Assembly (NCBI GenBank): GCA_002256985.1 | Contig: NCGO01000005.1 | Coordinates: forward strand, 62,001 to 126,000 | Direction: 5' to 3' | Source: Novosphingobium sp. 28-62-57 | GTDB taxonomy: Bacteria; Pseudomonadota; Alphaproteobacteria; Sphingomonadales; Sphingomonadaceae | Length of the DNA stretch: 64,000 bases | Part shown: piece after piece, positions 42,888 through 51,826 of the stretch | Layout of the letters: every line of letters begins with the position of its first letter | Position numbering within the stretch: the stretch's first letter is position 1 | The notes under the pieces: model-generated | What the model was told of the DNA's origin: nothing | Seen by the model: only the letters and a program-made list of their open reading frames with translations | The model's database searches: none | Made by a program: the position numbers and the translations under genes

Positions 42888-43837
42888 AGCTCGTCTAGTT
42901 CCTCCGCCGTTAGCATCAGCGCATCGGCCTTGGCGCTCTCGGCCACCTGTTCGGGCGAGGAGCCGCCGAAGATGGCTACGGTCTGGTTGGGCTGGCTGAG
43001 CAGATAGGCCAGCACGATTTCGTTGATCGAAACGCCGTGCTTTGCGGCCAGCGATTGCACCACGGCGAGGCGGCGTTCGTTTGCCGGGTTGGCATAGCGT
43101 GCGGCGAGTTGCTCGCCCACTTCGCCTACCGCCAGCTTGGTGAAATAGCCGCCTGACTGCGCGGCATAGGCGATAATGGGCAGGCCATCTGCGTGCAGAG
43201 CTTCGTATTCGCCCTCATAATAATGCTGATAGCCCTGCTGCGCAGCGGCAGCGGCATCTGGCGCGGCGAGGCCCCAGAAGGTTTGCGAGGCGACGAAGCC
43301 TGCCTTGCCCAGCGAGGCGGCATAGGCATTGGCGGCGGTGATGCGGTCGGCCGCCCAGTTCGATGCGCCGAAGTGGCGGATGCGGCCTGCTTCGCGGTGG
43401 GCGATCATCGCGTCGATGATCGGTTCCACCGGGCTTTCAGGGTTGTCCATGTGCAGGAAATAAAGGTCGATGGTATCGATGCCGAGGTGGTCGAGGCTTT
43501 GCGCGATGTCGGTGGCGATATCCTCAGGCGTCACGCGGTTGCGGTAATCGCCTGCGCGCATATCGAAGAAGCCGCCCTTGGTGGCGATCACGAAATCATC
43601 GCGGCTGCGCGTTTTCAGCCATGCGCCAATCGCGCGCTCGCTGGCGCCCAGCGGGGCATCGGGCGACCAATCGCCATAGCTGCGCGCGGTATCGATGAAG
43701 TTGCCGCCAAGGTCAGCGAAAGTATCAAGGATCGCGTTCGACCTGCCCTGATCGAGCATCCAGCCGAGCATGTTGGTGCCATAGCACAGGCGGCTGACGG
43801 TCAGGTCGGTGTTGTTCAGGGCTACCTTGGTGAGCAT
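42875..43837 (-). CDS. aldo/keto reductase
   Basis: A 320-residue AKR barrel with the Asp-Tyr-Lys-His tetrad visible: DTARSYGDW (Asp, Tyr), ATKGG (Lys) and FLHMD (His). The C-terminal IFGGSSPEQV cofactor segment is typical. It reduces carbonyls with NADPH. It follows the KstD-like flavoprotein gene on the same strand (38 bases), so the pair may act on A-ring ketone or double-bond chemistry, but this is inference. Confidence 0.88.
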   Translation of the reverse strand: MLTKVALNNTDLTVSRLCYGTNMLGWMLDQGRSNAILDTFADLGGNFIDTARSYGDWSPDAPLGASERAIGAWLKTRSRDDFVIATKGGFFDMRAGDYRNRVTPEDIATDIAQSLDHLGIDTIDLYFLHMDNPESPVEPIIDAMIAHREAGRIRHFGASNWAADRITAANAYAASLGKAGFVASQTFWGLAAPDAAAAAQQGYQHYYEGEYEALHADGLPIIAYAAQSGGYFTKLAVGEVGEQLAARYANPANERRLAVVQSLAAKHGVSINEIVLAYLLSQPNQTVAIFGGSSPEQVAESAKADALMLTAEELDELHSA

Positions 43838-43875
43838 CGGGAAGTCCTTTGTGACTGGCTTTGTAGCTTGGGGGA

Positions 43876-45327
43876 TCAGGCAGCAGCGCGGCGGCCGGCT
43901 TGGCGTCCGAAGAAGGTGCAATCGGCAAGGCTGAGGCCAGAGGAATAGCCGTGGCCCCAGGCGGGCAGGCCCGATGTGCAGCGCCCGGCGGCGTAAAGGC
44001 CGGGGATCGGGCTGCCGCCGCGATCCAGCACCTCTGCGTCTGCCGAAGTCTTCAGCCCGCCCAGCGTGAAGAAGCTGAAGTAGCTTGTTTCGAAATTGCA
44101 TTCGAGCGCGACGAACGGGGACTGGTCGAGCGGTTTGAGGATCGGCACCTGCTTGTCAAACAGCGGATCGTGGCCTTCGCGCGCGTGGGTGTTATAGAAG
44201 TGCATCGTGGCCGAGAGCGTGCCTGCGGGCATTTCGAGTTCGGCTTCGACTTCTTCCCACGTTTCGCCCGTGCCCGCGATGGTGATCCCGGCAAGGTCGA
44301 GCGGCTGGGTGAAGTGGGCGCTGTCGAGCAGCAGGTAGACTTTGCCGCCGGGCTGATCGACCGCACAGCGGCTGACGCGGCCGTGGTAGCAATCTTCGTT
44401 GATGAAGCGCTGGCCCGCCACGTTCACGAACACGCCATAGGCCTGATCTTCCGGGATCGTCCACGGGCAGGTGGTGAAGAACTGGTCCATGTGGATTGGA
44501 TCGCCGCCGACCGATGCGCCAAGTTCAATGCCGATGCCATCGTCCTTGTCACCGATGGGGCTGTTCACGCGGAAGCTTTCGGGGCAATATTTGCGGCGCA
44601 TCGCCTCGTTGAACACGAAGCCGCCGGTCGCAAGCACCACGCCTTTGTGCGCGCGGACGAAGCGGTCCTGATTGTCGATGCGGACCACCGCACCTGCGAT
44701 GCGGTCCCCATCGGTGATTAGCGCCACGGCGCGGGCATCGACGTGGATTTCAGTGCCGAGATCGCGCGCGCGGGCTTCAAGGATATCGACCAGCGGGCGG
44801 CCACCGCCCCAGCCCATGTGCTGGATCACATGGCCGCGCGGCGCGGGCTTGGCGTGTTTGTAAAACGGCGCGGCGGCTTCGCTGCCCGACCAGATCAGCG
44901 TGGAATCGTCGGTCGGCTCGATCACTTTGCCGGGCAGGAAGTTGCCGCGATAGGGCACGCCCTGATCCTTCAGCCACTGATAGTGCGACAGCGCCTCGCG
45001 GCCATAGAGTTCGCACTTGGCCTCATCGACGCAGGGACCGCTGGCAAGTTTGAGGTAGGTGGTGAAGTCCTCGACCGTGTCTGCAAAGCCTGCGGCCAAT
45101 TGCGCATCGGTGCCGCCGCCGATGTAGATTTCGCCGCCAGAGAGGGCAGAGGCTCCGCCGCTGCCCGAGCTGCGTTCAAACAGCATGACATCCGCGCCTG
45201 CCTTGCGCGCTTCGATGGCGGCGCTGGCTCCGGTTGCGCCAAAGCCGATGATGGCGATGTCTGTTTCAAAATCCCACTGCGGCACGTGTGCGATCGGCAA
45301 CGGTTTGTGCGGCGAATATGCGGTCAT
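43876..45327 (-). CDS. FAD-dependent dehydrogenase, 3-ketosteroid dehydrogenase (KstD)-like
   Basis: A 483-residue FAD_binding_2 flavoprotein of the fumarate reductase / KstD superfamily. The dinucleotide loop is IIGFGATGASAAIEARKAG, followed by SSGSGGASALSGGEIY and the C-terminal GLYAAGRCTSGLPAWGHGYSSGLSLADC. The conserved mid-protein VVLATGGF is present. The family introduces or removes C-C double bonds next to ketones, as in 3-ketosteroid delta-1, delta-4 and related steps; which one applies here cannot be decided by eye. Divergent from the 20-gene run, which supports a steroid substrate. Confidence 0.78.
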   Translation of the reverse strand: MTAYSPHKPLPIAHVPQWDFETDIAIIGFGATGASAAIEARKAGADVMLFERSSGSGGASALSGGEIYIGGGTDAQLAAGFADTVEDFTTYLKLASGPCVDEAKCELYGREALSHYQWLKDQGVPYRGNFLPGKVIEPTDDSTLIWSGSEAAAPFYKHAKPAPRGHVIQHMGWGGGRPLVDILEARARDLGTEIHVDARAVALITDGDRIAGAVVRIDNQDRFVRAHKGVVLATGGFVFNEAMRRKYCPESFRVNSPIGDKDDGIGIELGASVGGDPIHMDQFFTTCPWTIPEDQAYGVFVNVAGQRFINEDCYHGRVSRCAVDQPGGKVYLLLDSAHFTQPLDLAGITIAGTGETWEEVEAELEMPAGTLSATMHFYNTHAREGHDPLFDKQVPILKPLDQSPFVALECNFETSYFSFFTLGGLKTSADAEVLDRGGSPIPGLYAAGRCTSGLPAWGHGYSSGLSLADCTFFGRQAGRRAAA

Positions 45328-45529
45328 CTGCGTCTTCCACTCCCATGGCCATGCACATTTGGCGGCACGACTCAATTTTGTGCATTTCTGCACTGCATTC
45401 GTAATTTAAGATTGCATTGGATACGCAAATCGTCAATTGAAAAGCCTATAGCCTTTCGATATTGGCGATTTCGAATCTGGTGCAGCGGCTTTTCCGCCTG
45501 CATCGGCAGAACATGGGAGAGCAGCCCCG

Positions 45530-46294
45530 GTGCAGGGCACGGACCACATCGATCTGACCGGAAAGGTCGCCATCGTCACCGGCGGAACGCGCGGGCTTGG
45601 GCGGCAGATTGCGCAAGCGCTGGCAGCGGCGGGCGCGGCGGTGACGGTGTGTGGGCGCACTGCGCCTGAGGACCTGCCCGAAGGCATTGCTTTTCGCGCC
45701 GCCGACATTCGCGATCCCGAACAGGCGCAGGGTCTGGTCGAGGCGGTGGCGGCGCAGCATGGGCGGCTGGATATTCTGGTCAACAATGCGGGCGGATCGC
45801 CGCAGGCTCCGGCCACGGCCAGCCCGCGCTTTTTCGATGCCATCGTGAAGCTGAACCTGCATTCTGCGATGTACATGTCGCAATATGCCTATGCTCATAT
45901 GCAGGAAGCAGGCGCGGGCAGCATCATCAATATCGCCAGTGTCTCGGGCATTCGGCCATCGCCGGGCACGGCGGCCTATGGTGCGGCCAAGGCCGGGTTG
46001 CTGAGCCTGACGCAGAGCCTTGCGCAGGAATGGGGGCCGGACGGGGTGCGCGTGAACGCGATCATCGTCGGCCTGATGCAGACCGAGACGGCGGAAGAAA
46101 CGTATGGCGATGCCGCTGCGCAAGACGCGGTGGCCAAATCGCTGCCGCTGCAGCGCATGGGCACAGGAATGGACGTGGCGGGCGCGGTGCTGTGGCTGAG
46201 TTCCAGCCTGGCATCGTGGGTCAGCGGCGCACGCATCAATGTCGATGGAGGGGGTGAGCGGCCCTACTTCCTCGACCTCGTGAAAGGGAGTTGA
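45530..46294 (+). CDS. SDR-family oxidoreductase, first gene of the 20-gene steroid run
   Basis: A 254-residue SDR starting at GTG 45530: TGGTRGLGRQ cofactor loop, NNAGGSP, Ser in IASVSG, YGAAK and WVSGARINVDGGG. All catalytic residues are intact. The 200-base divergent region before it is AT-rich and holds the operon promoter. The following extradiol dioxygenase begins within a few bases of its stop. A hydroxysteroid dehydrogenase is likely, but the position is unknown. Confidence 0.86.
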   Translation: MQGTDHIDLTGKVAIVTGGTRGLGRQIAQALAAAGAAVTVCGRTAPEDLPEGIAFRAADIRDPEQAQGLVEAVAAQHGRLDILVNNAGGSPQAPATASPRFFDAIVKLNLHSAMYMSQYAYAHMQEAGAGSIINIASVSGIRPSPGTAAYGAAKAGLLSLTQSLAQEWGPDGVRVNAIIVGLMQTETAEETYGDAAAQDAVAKSLPLQRMGTGMDVAGAVLWLSSSLASWVSGARINVDGGGERPYFLDLVKGS

Positions 46295-46299
46295 CGGCC

Positions 46300-47223
46300 A
46301 TGGGCATCAAGGCGCTGGGCTATGTCAGGATTGCAACCGCGAAGGCGGACGCGTGGGACCACTTCATGACGCAAGTGGTGGGCGTGATGCGGGGGATGAG
46401 CCCTGCGCAGGGCGTGGCCACCTATCGCATCGATGATCGCCCGTTCCGCTTCTGGGTGGAGCAGGGTGAGGCCGACCGGCTGCTGGCGGCAGGCTATGAT
46501 GTGGGTGATGCAGGCGCGCTGGCGGCCTTGCGTGAAACCATCGTGGGGCTTGGCCGCCCTGTGGCCGATGGCGATGCGGCAGATGCTGCGGCGCGCGGGG
46601 TGGAGGCCTTTTTCAGCACCAGCGATCCTTCGGGCAATGGGCTGGAGTTCTTCTGCGGCGACACGCGCGATGATGTGGCGTTTGTTTCTGAAGTGGGCGT
46701 CAGCGGGTTTGTGACCGGCGACATGGGCATGGGCCATGCGGTGTTTGCCACGCCCAACTTTGATGAGGCGCACAGCTTCTACAAGGCCATCGGCTTTGCC
46801 GACACCGACATTCCGCGCTTCCATTTCACCGACGATCCCAATGATCCGGGCATGGGTTTTGCGTTCATGCATGCCGACAATGGCCGCCATCATTCGGTAG
46901 CCATCGGCGAAATGCCCGTGCCGCCTTCGGGTTGCGTCCATCTGATGCTGGAGATGAAGACGCAGAGCGATGTGGGCAAATGCTATGACCGGATGCGGCT
47001 GAACAAGGTGCCCGAAAGCGCCACGATCGGGCGGCATGTGAACGATCAGACGTTCGGCTTTTATATGCAGACGCCATCGGGCTTTGACATTGAGATCGGG
47101 TCTGACCCGCTGGTCATCGACCCCAAAAGCTGGACGCCGACTGCGCATCTGGTGCCCAGCGAGTGGGGCCATGTCTGGGCCTGGCAAAAAGCGCTTGAAG
47201 AATCACAGGGAGCACAGGCGTGA
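46300..47223 (+). CDS. hsaC: extradiol ring-cleavage dioxygenase, HsaC-like
   Basis: A 307-residue type I extradiol dioxygenase (two-domain vicinal-oxygen-chelate fold). All active-site residues of the BphC/HsaC group are found by counting: metal ligands His146, His214, Glu265 and catalytic His198, His246, Tyr255, the last group within ATIGRHVNDQTFGFYMQTPSGFDIE. HsaC opens the aromatised A-ring of 3,4-dihydroxy-9,10-seco steroids. Similarity to the mycobacterial enzyme is high at the C-terminus. An ATG at 46300 with GGGAG was chosen over a TTG at 46291. Genes for HsaA, B and D are not in the window. Confidence 0.85.
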   Translation: MGIKALGYVRIATAKADAWDHFMTQVVGVMRGMSPAQGVATYRIDDRPFRFWVEQGEADRLLAAGYDVGDAGALAALRETIVGLGRPVADGDAADAAARGVEAFFSTSDPSGNGLEFFCGDTRDDVAFVSEVGVSGFVTGDMGMGHAVFATPNFDEAHSFYKAIGFADTDIPRFHFTDDPNDPGMGFAFMHADNGRHHSVAIGEMPVPPSGCVHLMLEMKTQSDVGKCYDRMRLNKVPESATIGRHVNDQTFGFYMQTPSGFDIEIGSDPLVIDPKSWTPTAHLVPSEWGHVWAWQKALEESQGAQA

Positions 47224-48101
47224 GCCTCGACAAAAGAATGAGCGCAGCGGAAATCGTTGCGCAATTGTCCGATGGCATGACGCTGGGGATCGGTGGCTGG
47301 GGGCCGCGGCGCAAGCCGATGGCACTCGTGCGCGAAATCCTGCGCTCTGACCTCAAGGACCTGACCGTGGTCGCCTATGGCGGGGCGGATGTGGGGATGC
47401 TGTGTGCGGCGGGGAAGGTGCGCAAGCTGGTGTTTGCGTTCGTCAGCCTTGATGCCATTCCGCTGGAGCCGTGGTTCCGCAAGGCCCGCGAAAGCGGTGC
47501 GCTGGAAGTGCTGGAGCTGGACGAGGGCATGTTCCAGTGGGGCTTGAAGGCGGCTGCATTCGGCCTGCCTTTCCTGCCCACGCGCGTGGGGCTTGGGACT
47601 GATCTGGCCGAGCTGGGCGGGCTGAAGACCGTGCAATCGCCCTATGAGGATGGCGAAACGCTGATCGCGATGCCCGCGCTGAAGCTGGACGCGGCGCTGA
47701 TCCATGTGAACCGCAGCGACTGGCGCGGCAATGTGCAAGTGTTCGGGCCGGACGCCTATTACGACGAGTGGTTCGCCAAGGCTGCGGCCAAAGCCTACGT
47801 TTCGTGCGAGGAACTGGTCGACCGGATGGAGGACCATTACCCCGAAGGCGCGCAGCACAATCTGTTCGAGCGGTGCTTTGTTTCGGGCGTGGTGGAAATG
47901 CCGGGCGGGGCGCACCCCAGCTCGATGCCGCCGCACTATGGCTGGGATATGAAGGCGTTCAAGGCCTATGCCGACAGTGCGCGCGATCCGGGCGATTGGG
48001 CGCAAGTGGCGGACCGCTTTGTCGGCGCATCGGAAGCCGACTATCTTGAATCCATTGGCGGAAAGGAGGCGGTCGCGGCTCTCCCGCTGCCGATTTTCTG
48101 A
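47220..48101 (+). CDS. ipdA: steroid ring-opening hydrolase alpha subunit, IpdA-like
   Basis: A 293-residue CoA-transferase-family protein closely resembling mycobacterial IpdA (Rv3551): GMTLGIGGWGPRRKPMALVREILRSDL, VAYGGADVG, and LDEGMFQWGLKAA. IpdAB hydrolyses the C-ring of COCHEA-CoA, the last ring of the steroid nucleus, instead of moving CoA. Glu102 in the DEGM block aligns by eye with the catalytic Glu reported for IpdA. The GTG start overlaps the HsaC stop (GTGA). The partner gene ipdB follows after a gap holding an inverted repeat. Confidence 0.88.
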   Translation: MSLDKRMSAAEIVAQLSDGMTLGIGGWGPRRKPMALVREILRSDLKDLTVVAYGGADVGMLCAAGKVRKLVFAFVSLDAIPLEPWFRKARESGALEVLELDEGMFQWGLKAAAFGLPFLPTRVGLGTDLAELGGLKTVQSPYEDGETLIAMPALKLDAALIHVNRSDWRGNVQVFGPDAYYDEWFAKAAAKAYVSCEELVDRMEDHYPEGAQHNLFERCFVSGVVEMPGGAHPSSMPPHYGWDMKAFKAYADSARDPGDWAQVADRFVGASEADYLESIGGKEAVAALPLPIF

Positions 48102-48124
48102 TGACCGGAACAACTGCCAGAACC

Positions 48125-48189
48125 CCGTTCGTGTCGAGCGAAGTCGAGACACGCCAAGCCTGCTTCTCGACTTCGCTCGAAGCGAACGG
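48125..48189. repeat. 65-bp inverted repeat between ipdA and ipdB (IR family B, copy 2)
   Basis: Left arm GTTCGTGTCGAGCGAAGTCGAG and right arm CTCGACTTCGCTCGAAGCGAAC, nearly perfect; related to the repeat at 9164-9228. It occupies most of the 97-base gap between two genes whose products form one complex. Confidence 0.7.
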
Positions 48190-48198
48190 AGAACGGAA

Positions 48199-48990
48199 AT
48201 GACCGAAGTATCTCTTGTAGACTTGTGCATTGTGGCCTGTTCCGAGGCATTCCGGGGCAATGGCGAAATCGTGGCGACGGGCGTTGGCCCGGTGCCGCGT
48301 CTGGCCGCTGGTCTTGCCAAGCTGACGCATACGCCTGAGCTGATGATGACCGATGGCGAGGCCTATCTGGTCGAACAGCCGGTGCCGCTGGGGCCGCGCA
48401 AGTATGATGACCGCAAGCCGGCGGGGCATCTGCCGTTCTCGCGCTTTTTTGACAGCGCGGTGTGGTCTGGCCGCCGCCATGCGATGGTGACGCCGACGCA
48501 GCTTGACCGGTTCGGGCAGATCAACCTGTCGTACATGGGCGGCACGTATCAGCAGCCCAAGACGCAGATGCTGGGCGTGCGCGGGTTTCCGGGGAACACG
48601 ATCTATCACCCCAATTCGTTCTTCTTCCCGGCGCACGGACCGCGCGTGTTTGTAAGCCAGGTCGATATGATTTCGGGCGTGGGGTACAATCCGGCCAAGC
48701 GCGTGCCGGGGGGTAACTATTCCGCCGTCGATCTGCGCACGATCGTGACGAACCTGTGCGTGATGGATTTTGGCGGGCCTGATAATGCGATCCGCGTGGT
48801 GTCCCTGCATCCCGGCGTAACGTTTGAGGATGTGCAGGCCGCGACCGGGTTTGAACTGGTTTGTGCCGATAACGTCACCGAAACGCTGCTGCCGACCAGT
48901 GAAGCGCTGGAAGTCATCGCCAGCCTTGACCCGCACAACATCCGTGCCACCGTACTGAAAGACAACCCGCCAGTGCAGCGGGCTGCGTGA
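48199..48990 (+). CDS. ipdB: steroid ring-opening hydrolase beta subunit, IpdB-like
   Basis: A 263-residue beta partner of IpdA in the same CoA-transferase-like fold: VDLCIVACSEAFRGNGEIVATGVGPVP, GQINLSYMGGTYQQPKTQMLGVRGFPGNT, and a C-terminal NPP tail. It resembles Rv3552. Start at 48199 inside GGAAATG, just after the inverted repeat. With IpdA it forms the COCHEA-CoA hydrolase that opens ring C. Confidence 0.87.
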   Translation: MTEVSLVDLCIVACSEAFRGNGEIVATGVGPVPRLAAGLAKLTHTPELMMTDGEAYLVEQPVPLGPRKYDDRKPAGHLPFSRFFDSAVWSGRRHAMVTPTQLDRFGQINLSYMGGTYQQPKTQMLGVRGFPGNTIYHPNSFFFPAHGPRVFVSQVDMISGVGYNPAKRVPGGNYSAVDLRTIVTNLCVMDFGGPDNAIRVVSLHPGVTFEDVQAATGFELVCADNVTETLLPTSEALEVIASLDPHNIRATVLKDNPPVQRAA

Positions 48991-49004
48991 TGGGAGAGCA
49001 TGAC

Positions 49005-49898
49005 ATGTCCGATCTGGTGACGCCCAAGGCCGTCGACATCGTTTACGAGACGGACGAGCCGGTGCGCTATGACGTGGTGGACGGCGTGGCCTGGATCACG
49101 ATGAACCGGCCGCAGTTCAACAATGCCCAGAACGGGCAGATGACGTATGCGCTGGACGATGCCTTCAACCGCGCGGTGCGCGATGATGCAGTGCGCTGCA
49201 TTGTGCTGGCGGGCGAGGGCAAGCATTTTTCGGCAGGGCACGACATCGGCACGCCAGGGCGCGATTTGCATCATGAATTCGACAAGCGGCTGATGTTTCC
49301 GCCGCATACCAACAAGCCGGGGGCCGAGCTGCTCTATACGCGTGAGCAGGAGCAGTATCTGGGCATGTGCCGCCGCTGGCGCGACATTTCCAAGCCGACG
49401 ATTGCGATGGTGCAGGGTGCCTGTGTGGCCGGTGGGCTGATGCTGGCGTGGGTATGCGATCTGATCGTGGCATCGGAAGATGCGTTCTTTCAGGACCCGG
49501 TCAATCCGCTGATGGGCATTCCGGGCGTGGAATACTTCGCCCACGCCTATGAACTGCCGCCACGTGTGGCCAAGGAATTCCTGCTGCTGGGCGAGCGTAT
49601 GCCTGCTGCCCGTGCCTATGATTTCGGCATGGTCAACAAGGTGGTCCCGCGCGACCAGCTGCGCGAGGCGACCACGGTGTGGGCGGCAAAGCTGGCCAAG
49701 CAGAACCGGCTGGGCAACTGGCTGACCAAGCAGGCGGTGAACCACGTTGAGGAACTGCGCGGCAAGCGGGCGGCGATGGATGCGGTCTATCACATGCACC
49801 ACTTTGCCCATGCGCAGAACGATCTGCTGACCGGCGATTCCATCGGCGGCGTGAGCGGGAAGTCGGCGGCTTCGGCCAACAAGGCTGATCAGGCCTGA
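49005..49898 (+). CDS. enoyl-CoA hydratase/isomerase-family protein
   Basis: A 297-residue crotonase-fold protein: VAWITMNRPQFNNAQN, the oxyanion loop GKHFSAGHDIG, GACVAGGLMLAWVCDL, and a C-terminal Ala/Gly tail. It is longer than a simple hydratase and has an insert around residues 90-115. Which steroid CoA ester it acts on is not clear; it sits between ipdB and ipdC. Start at 49005 with GGGAGAG. Confidence 0.83.
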   Translation: MSDLVTPKAVDIVYETDEPVRYDVVDGVAWITMNRPQFNNAQNGQMTYALDDAFNRAVRDDAVRCIVLAGEGKHFSAGHDIGTPGRDLHHEFDKRLMFPPHTNKPGAELLYTREQEQYLGMCRRWRDISKPTIAMVQGACVAGGLMLAWVCDLIVASEDAFFQDPVNPLMGIPGVEYFAHAYELPPRVAKEFLLLGERMPAARAYDFGMVNKVVPRDQLREATTVWAAKLAKQNRLGNWLTKQAVNHVEELRGKRAAMDAVYHMHHFAHAQNDLLTGDSIGGVSGKSAASANKADQA

Positions 49899-50968
49899 TG
49901 GCTGACGTTCTTTCCACGATTTTGACCGAACGTCTGGGCTGCCGCTTGCCGGTGATCCAGACCGCGATGGGCTGGGTTGCCAAGCCGGAACTGGTTGCTG
50001 CTTCGAGCAATGCGGGTGCGTTCGGGTTTCTGGCCTGTGCGGTGATGCAGCCTGCCGAGGCGCGCGAGGAAATTGCGCGGTTGCGCGATCTTACGCCGCA
50101 CAACTTTGGCGTGAACTTTCACAGCTTTCAGCCCGGGGCCGACCAGATCGTGCAGGCGATTCTGGCCAACAAGGACCGGGTGCGCGCGGTCAGCTTTGGG
50201 CGTGGGCCGGATGCCAAGATGATCGGCGCGTTCCGCGATGCGGGCATCCTGTGCATCCCCACCGTGGGCGCGGTGAAGCATGCGCAGAAGATGGTGCAAC
50301 TGGGCTGCGAGATGGTGACCGTGCAGGGCGGTGAAGGCGGCGGGCATACCGGCGCGGTGCCGACCACGGTGCTGCTGCCGCAAGTGCTGGATGCGGTGGA
50401 CGTGCCGGTGGTGGCTGCAGGCGGTTTTGGCGATGGGCGCGGGCTGGCGGCGGCGCTGGCCTTTGGCGCGGTGGGCATTGCCATGGGCACGCGCTTTTTG
50501 ATGACGGCGGAAAGCCCGGTGCCGAGCGCGCCCAAGGCGGCTTATGTCAAGGCCGGGACCGGGGACATTGCGGTCACCACCAAGGTGGACGGCATTCCGC
50601 AGCGGATGATCCTGAACCCGCTGCTGCGCCGGATCGAAGGATCGGGCAAACTGGCGATGTGGGTCCGCGCGATGGAGGCGGGGCTTGAGATGAAGCGCCA
50701 GAATGGCTGGAGTGTGGGGAAGGTGCTGGCCAGCGCCAAGGCCATGACCGCGCATGGCGAAATGCCGCTGGCGCAGGCGATCATGGCCGCCGCTGCTCCG
50801 ATGATGATCATGCGCGCGGTGGAAGCGGGCGATGCCGAGAATGGGCTGATGGCGACAGGCGTGGTGGCGGGCCGGTTGAGTGACCTGCCGACGTGTGCCG
50901 CTCTGATGCAGCGGATCGAGGCTGAGGCGCGCGCGAGGATTGCCGCTCTCACCAACGGAGAGATTTGA
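49898..50968 (+). CDS. ipdC: nitronate-monooxygenase-like flavoenzyme, IpdC-like
   Basis: A 356-residue FMN TIM-barrel protein resembling 2-nitropropane dioxygenase and mycobacterial IpdC (Rv3553). Typical: LPVIQTAMGWVAKPELVAASSNAGAFGFL at the N-terminus, QGGEGGGHTG in the FMN loop and ALAFGAVGIAMGTRFLM. IpdC acts on the HIEC-CoA intermediate in C/D-ring degradation. The ATG overlaps the upstream stop by one base. Confidence 0.86.
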   Translation: MADVLSTILTERLGCRLPVIQTAMGWVAKPELVAASSNAGAFGFLACAVMQPAEAREEIARLRDLTPHNFGVNFHSFQPGADQIVQAILANKDRVRAVSFGRGPDAKMIGAFRDAGILCIPTVGAVKHAQKMVQLGCEMVTVQGGEGGGHTGAVPTTVLLPQVLDAVDVPVVAAGGFGDGRGLAAALAFGAVGIAMGTRFLMTAESPVPSAPKAAYVKAGTGDIAVTTKVDGIPQRMILNPLLRRIEGSGKLAMWVRAMEAGLEMKRQNGWSVGKVLASAKAMTAHGEMPLAQAIMAAAAPMMIMRAVEAGDAENGLMATGVVAGRLSDLPTCAALMQRIEAEARARIAALTNGEI

Positions 50969-51723
50969 TGGGAATTACCACCAGCATCAAGGACCGCATC
51001 GCCGAGATCGTGTTCGATGTGCCGCCGGTCAACGCGTTTGACAGCGAGACTTGGATGTCGCTCCCGGCGATCATCAGGGACGCGGCCAGCAACCCTGAAG
51101 CCAATGTTGTGCTGATCCGCGCCGCCGAGGAATCGCGCGGGTTTTGTGGGGGCGTGGATATCAAGGAGATGCAGGCGCATCCCGAACGGATCACCGTGCT
51201 CAACCGCGGCAATTACCTGACGTTCAAGGCCATCCGCGATGCCGAGATTCCGGTGGTGGTGGCCGCGCACAAGTTCGTGATTGGGGGCGGCATTGGCATT
51301 TGCGGGGCGTCTGACACGATCATTGCGGCCGATGATGCCTATTTCTCACTGCCAGAAGTGGATCGCGGGGCGATGGGCGGGGCGAGCCATCTTTCGCGGA
51401 TGCTGCCGCTGCACAAAGTGCGCGCGGCGTTCTTTACCGGCGGAAACATCCCGGCGGCAGAGGCCTATCGCCTTGGCGCGGTGGAGAAGGTGGTGCCGCG
51501 CGCCGATCTGGTGGCCGAGGCGCGGGCGTTTTGCGCGGTGATCGCGTCAAAGAGCCGCAAGGCGCTGGTTATCGCCAAGGAAGCGCTGAACGGGCTGGAG
51601 CCGCGCGATGTGGACCGGGGCTATCGCTGGGAACAGGGTTTCACGCTGGAAATGTACATGCACGAAGACAGCCAGAAGGCGCGTGATGCCTTTGTGGAAA
51701 CCGGCACGGTGGCAAAGTTCTGA
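50968..51723 (+). CDS. echA20: enoyl-CoA hydratase-family ring hydrolase, EchA20-like
   Basis: A 251-residue crotonase resembling mycobacterial EchA20 (Rv3550), which opens ring D of the HIEC-CoA intermediate. Characteristic blocks: CGGVDIKEMQ, LPEVDRGAMGGASHLSRMLP and YRWEQGFTLEM. The ATG at 50968 overlaps the ipdC stop; a TTG at 50965 is less likely. Hairpin doublet R7 follows. Confidence 0.88.
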   Translation: MGITTSIKDRIAEIVFDVPPVNAFDSETWMSLPAIIRDAASNPEANVVLIRAAEESRGFCGGVDIKEMQAHPERITVLNRGNYLTFKAIRDAEIPVVVAAHKFVIGGGIGICGASDTIIAADDAYFSLPEVDRGAMGGASHLSRMLPLHKVRAAFFTGGNIPAAEAYRLGAVEKVVPRADLVAEARAFCAVIASKSRKALVIAKEALNGLEPRDVDRGYRWEQGFTLEMYMHEDSQKARDAFVETGTVAKF

Positions 51724-51746
51724 TGAACCTGATTTCCTTCCTTTTT

Positions 51747-51815
51747 CGTCATTCCCGCGAAGGCGGGAATCCATTGCAGACGCAGGACTGGACCCCCGCC
51801 GGCGCGGGGGTGACG
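51747..51815. repeat. composite hairpin doublet R7 inside the steroid operon
   Basis: Starts CGTCATTCCCGCGAAGGCGG and ends CCGGCGCGGGGGTGACG. It separates echA20 from the FadE31-like gene, within the same reading direction. Confidence 0.72.
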
Positions 51816-51826
51816 AGGTTTGACCG

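Noticed and set aside
43193..44721. Plus-strand open frames opposite the aldo/keto reductase and KstD-like flavoprotein
   Set aside because: No recognisable domains; composition is typical of antisense high-GC frames.
49005..49898. Calling the longer enoyl-CoA hydratase an EchA20 orthologue
   Set aside because: The characteristic GVDIKEMQ and LPEVDRGAMGGASHLSR blocks are in the 50968 gene instead.
6181..51815. Repeated CGTCA..TGACG elements considered as a CRISPR array
   Set aside because: They are dispersed over 45 kb, have inverted hairpin arms rather than direct repeats with regular spacers, and no cas genes are present.
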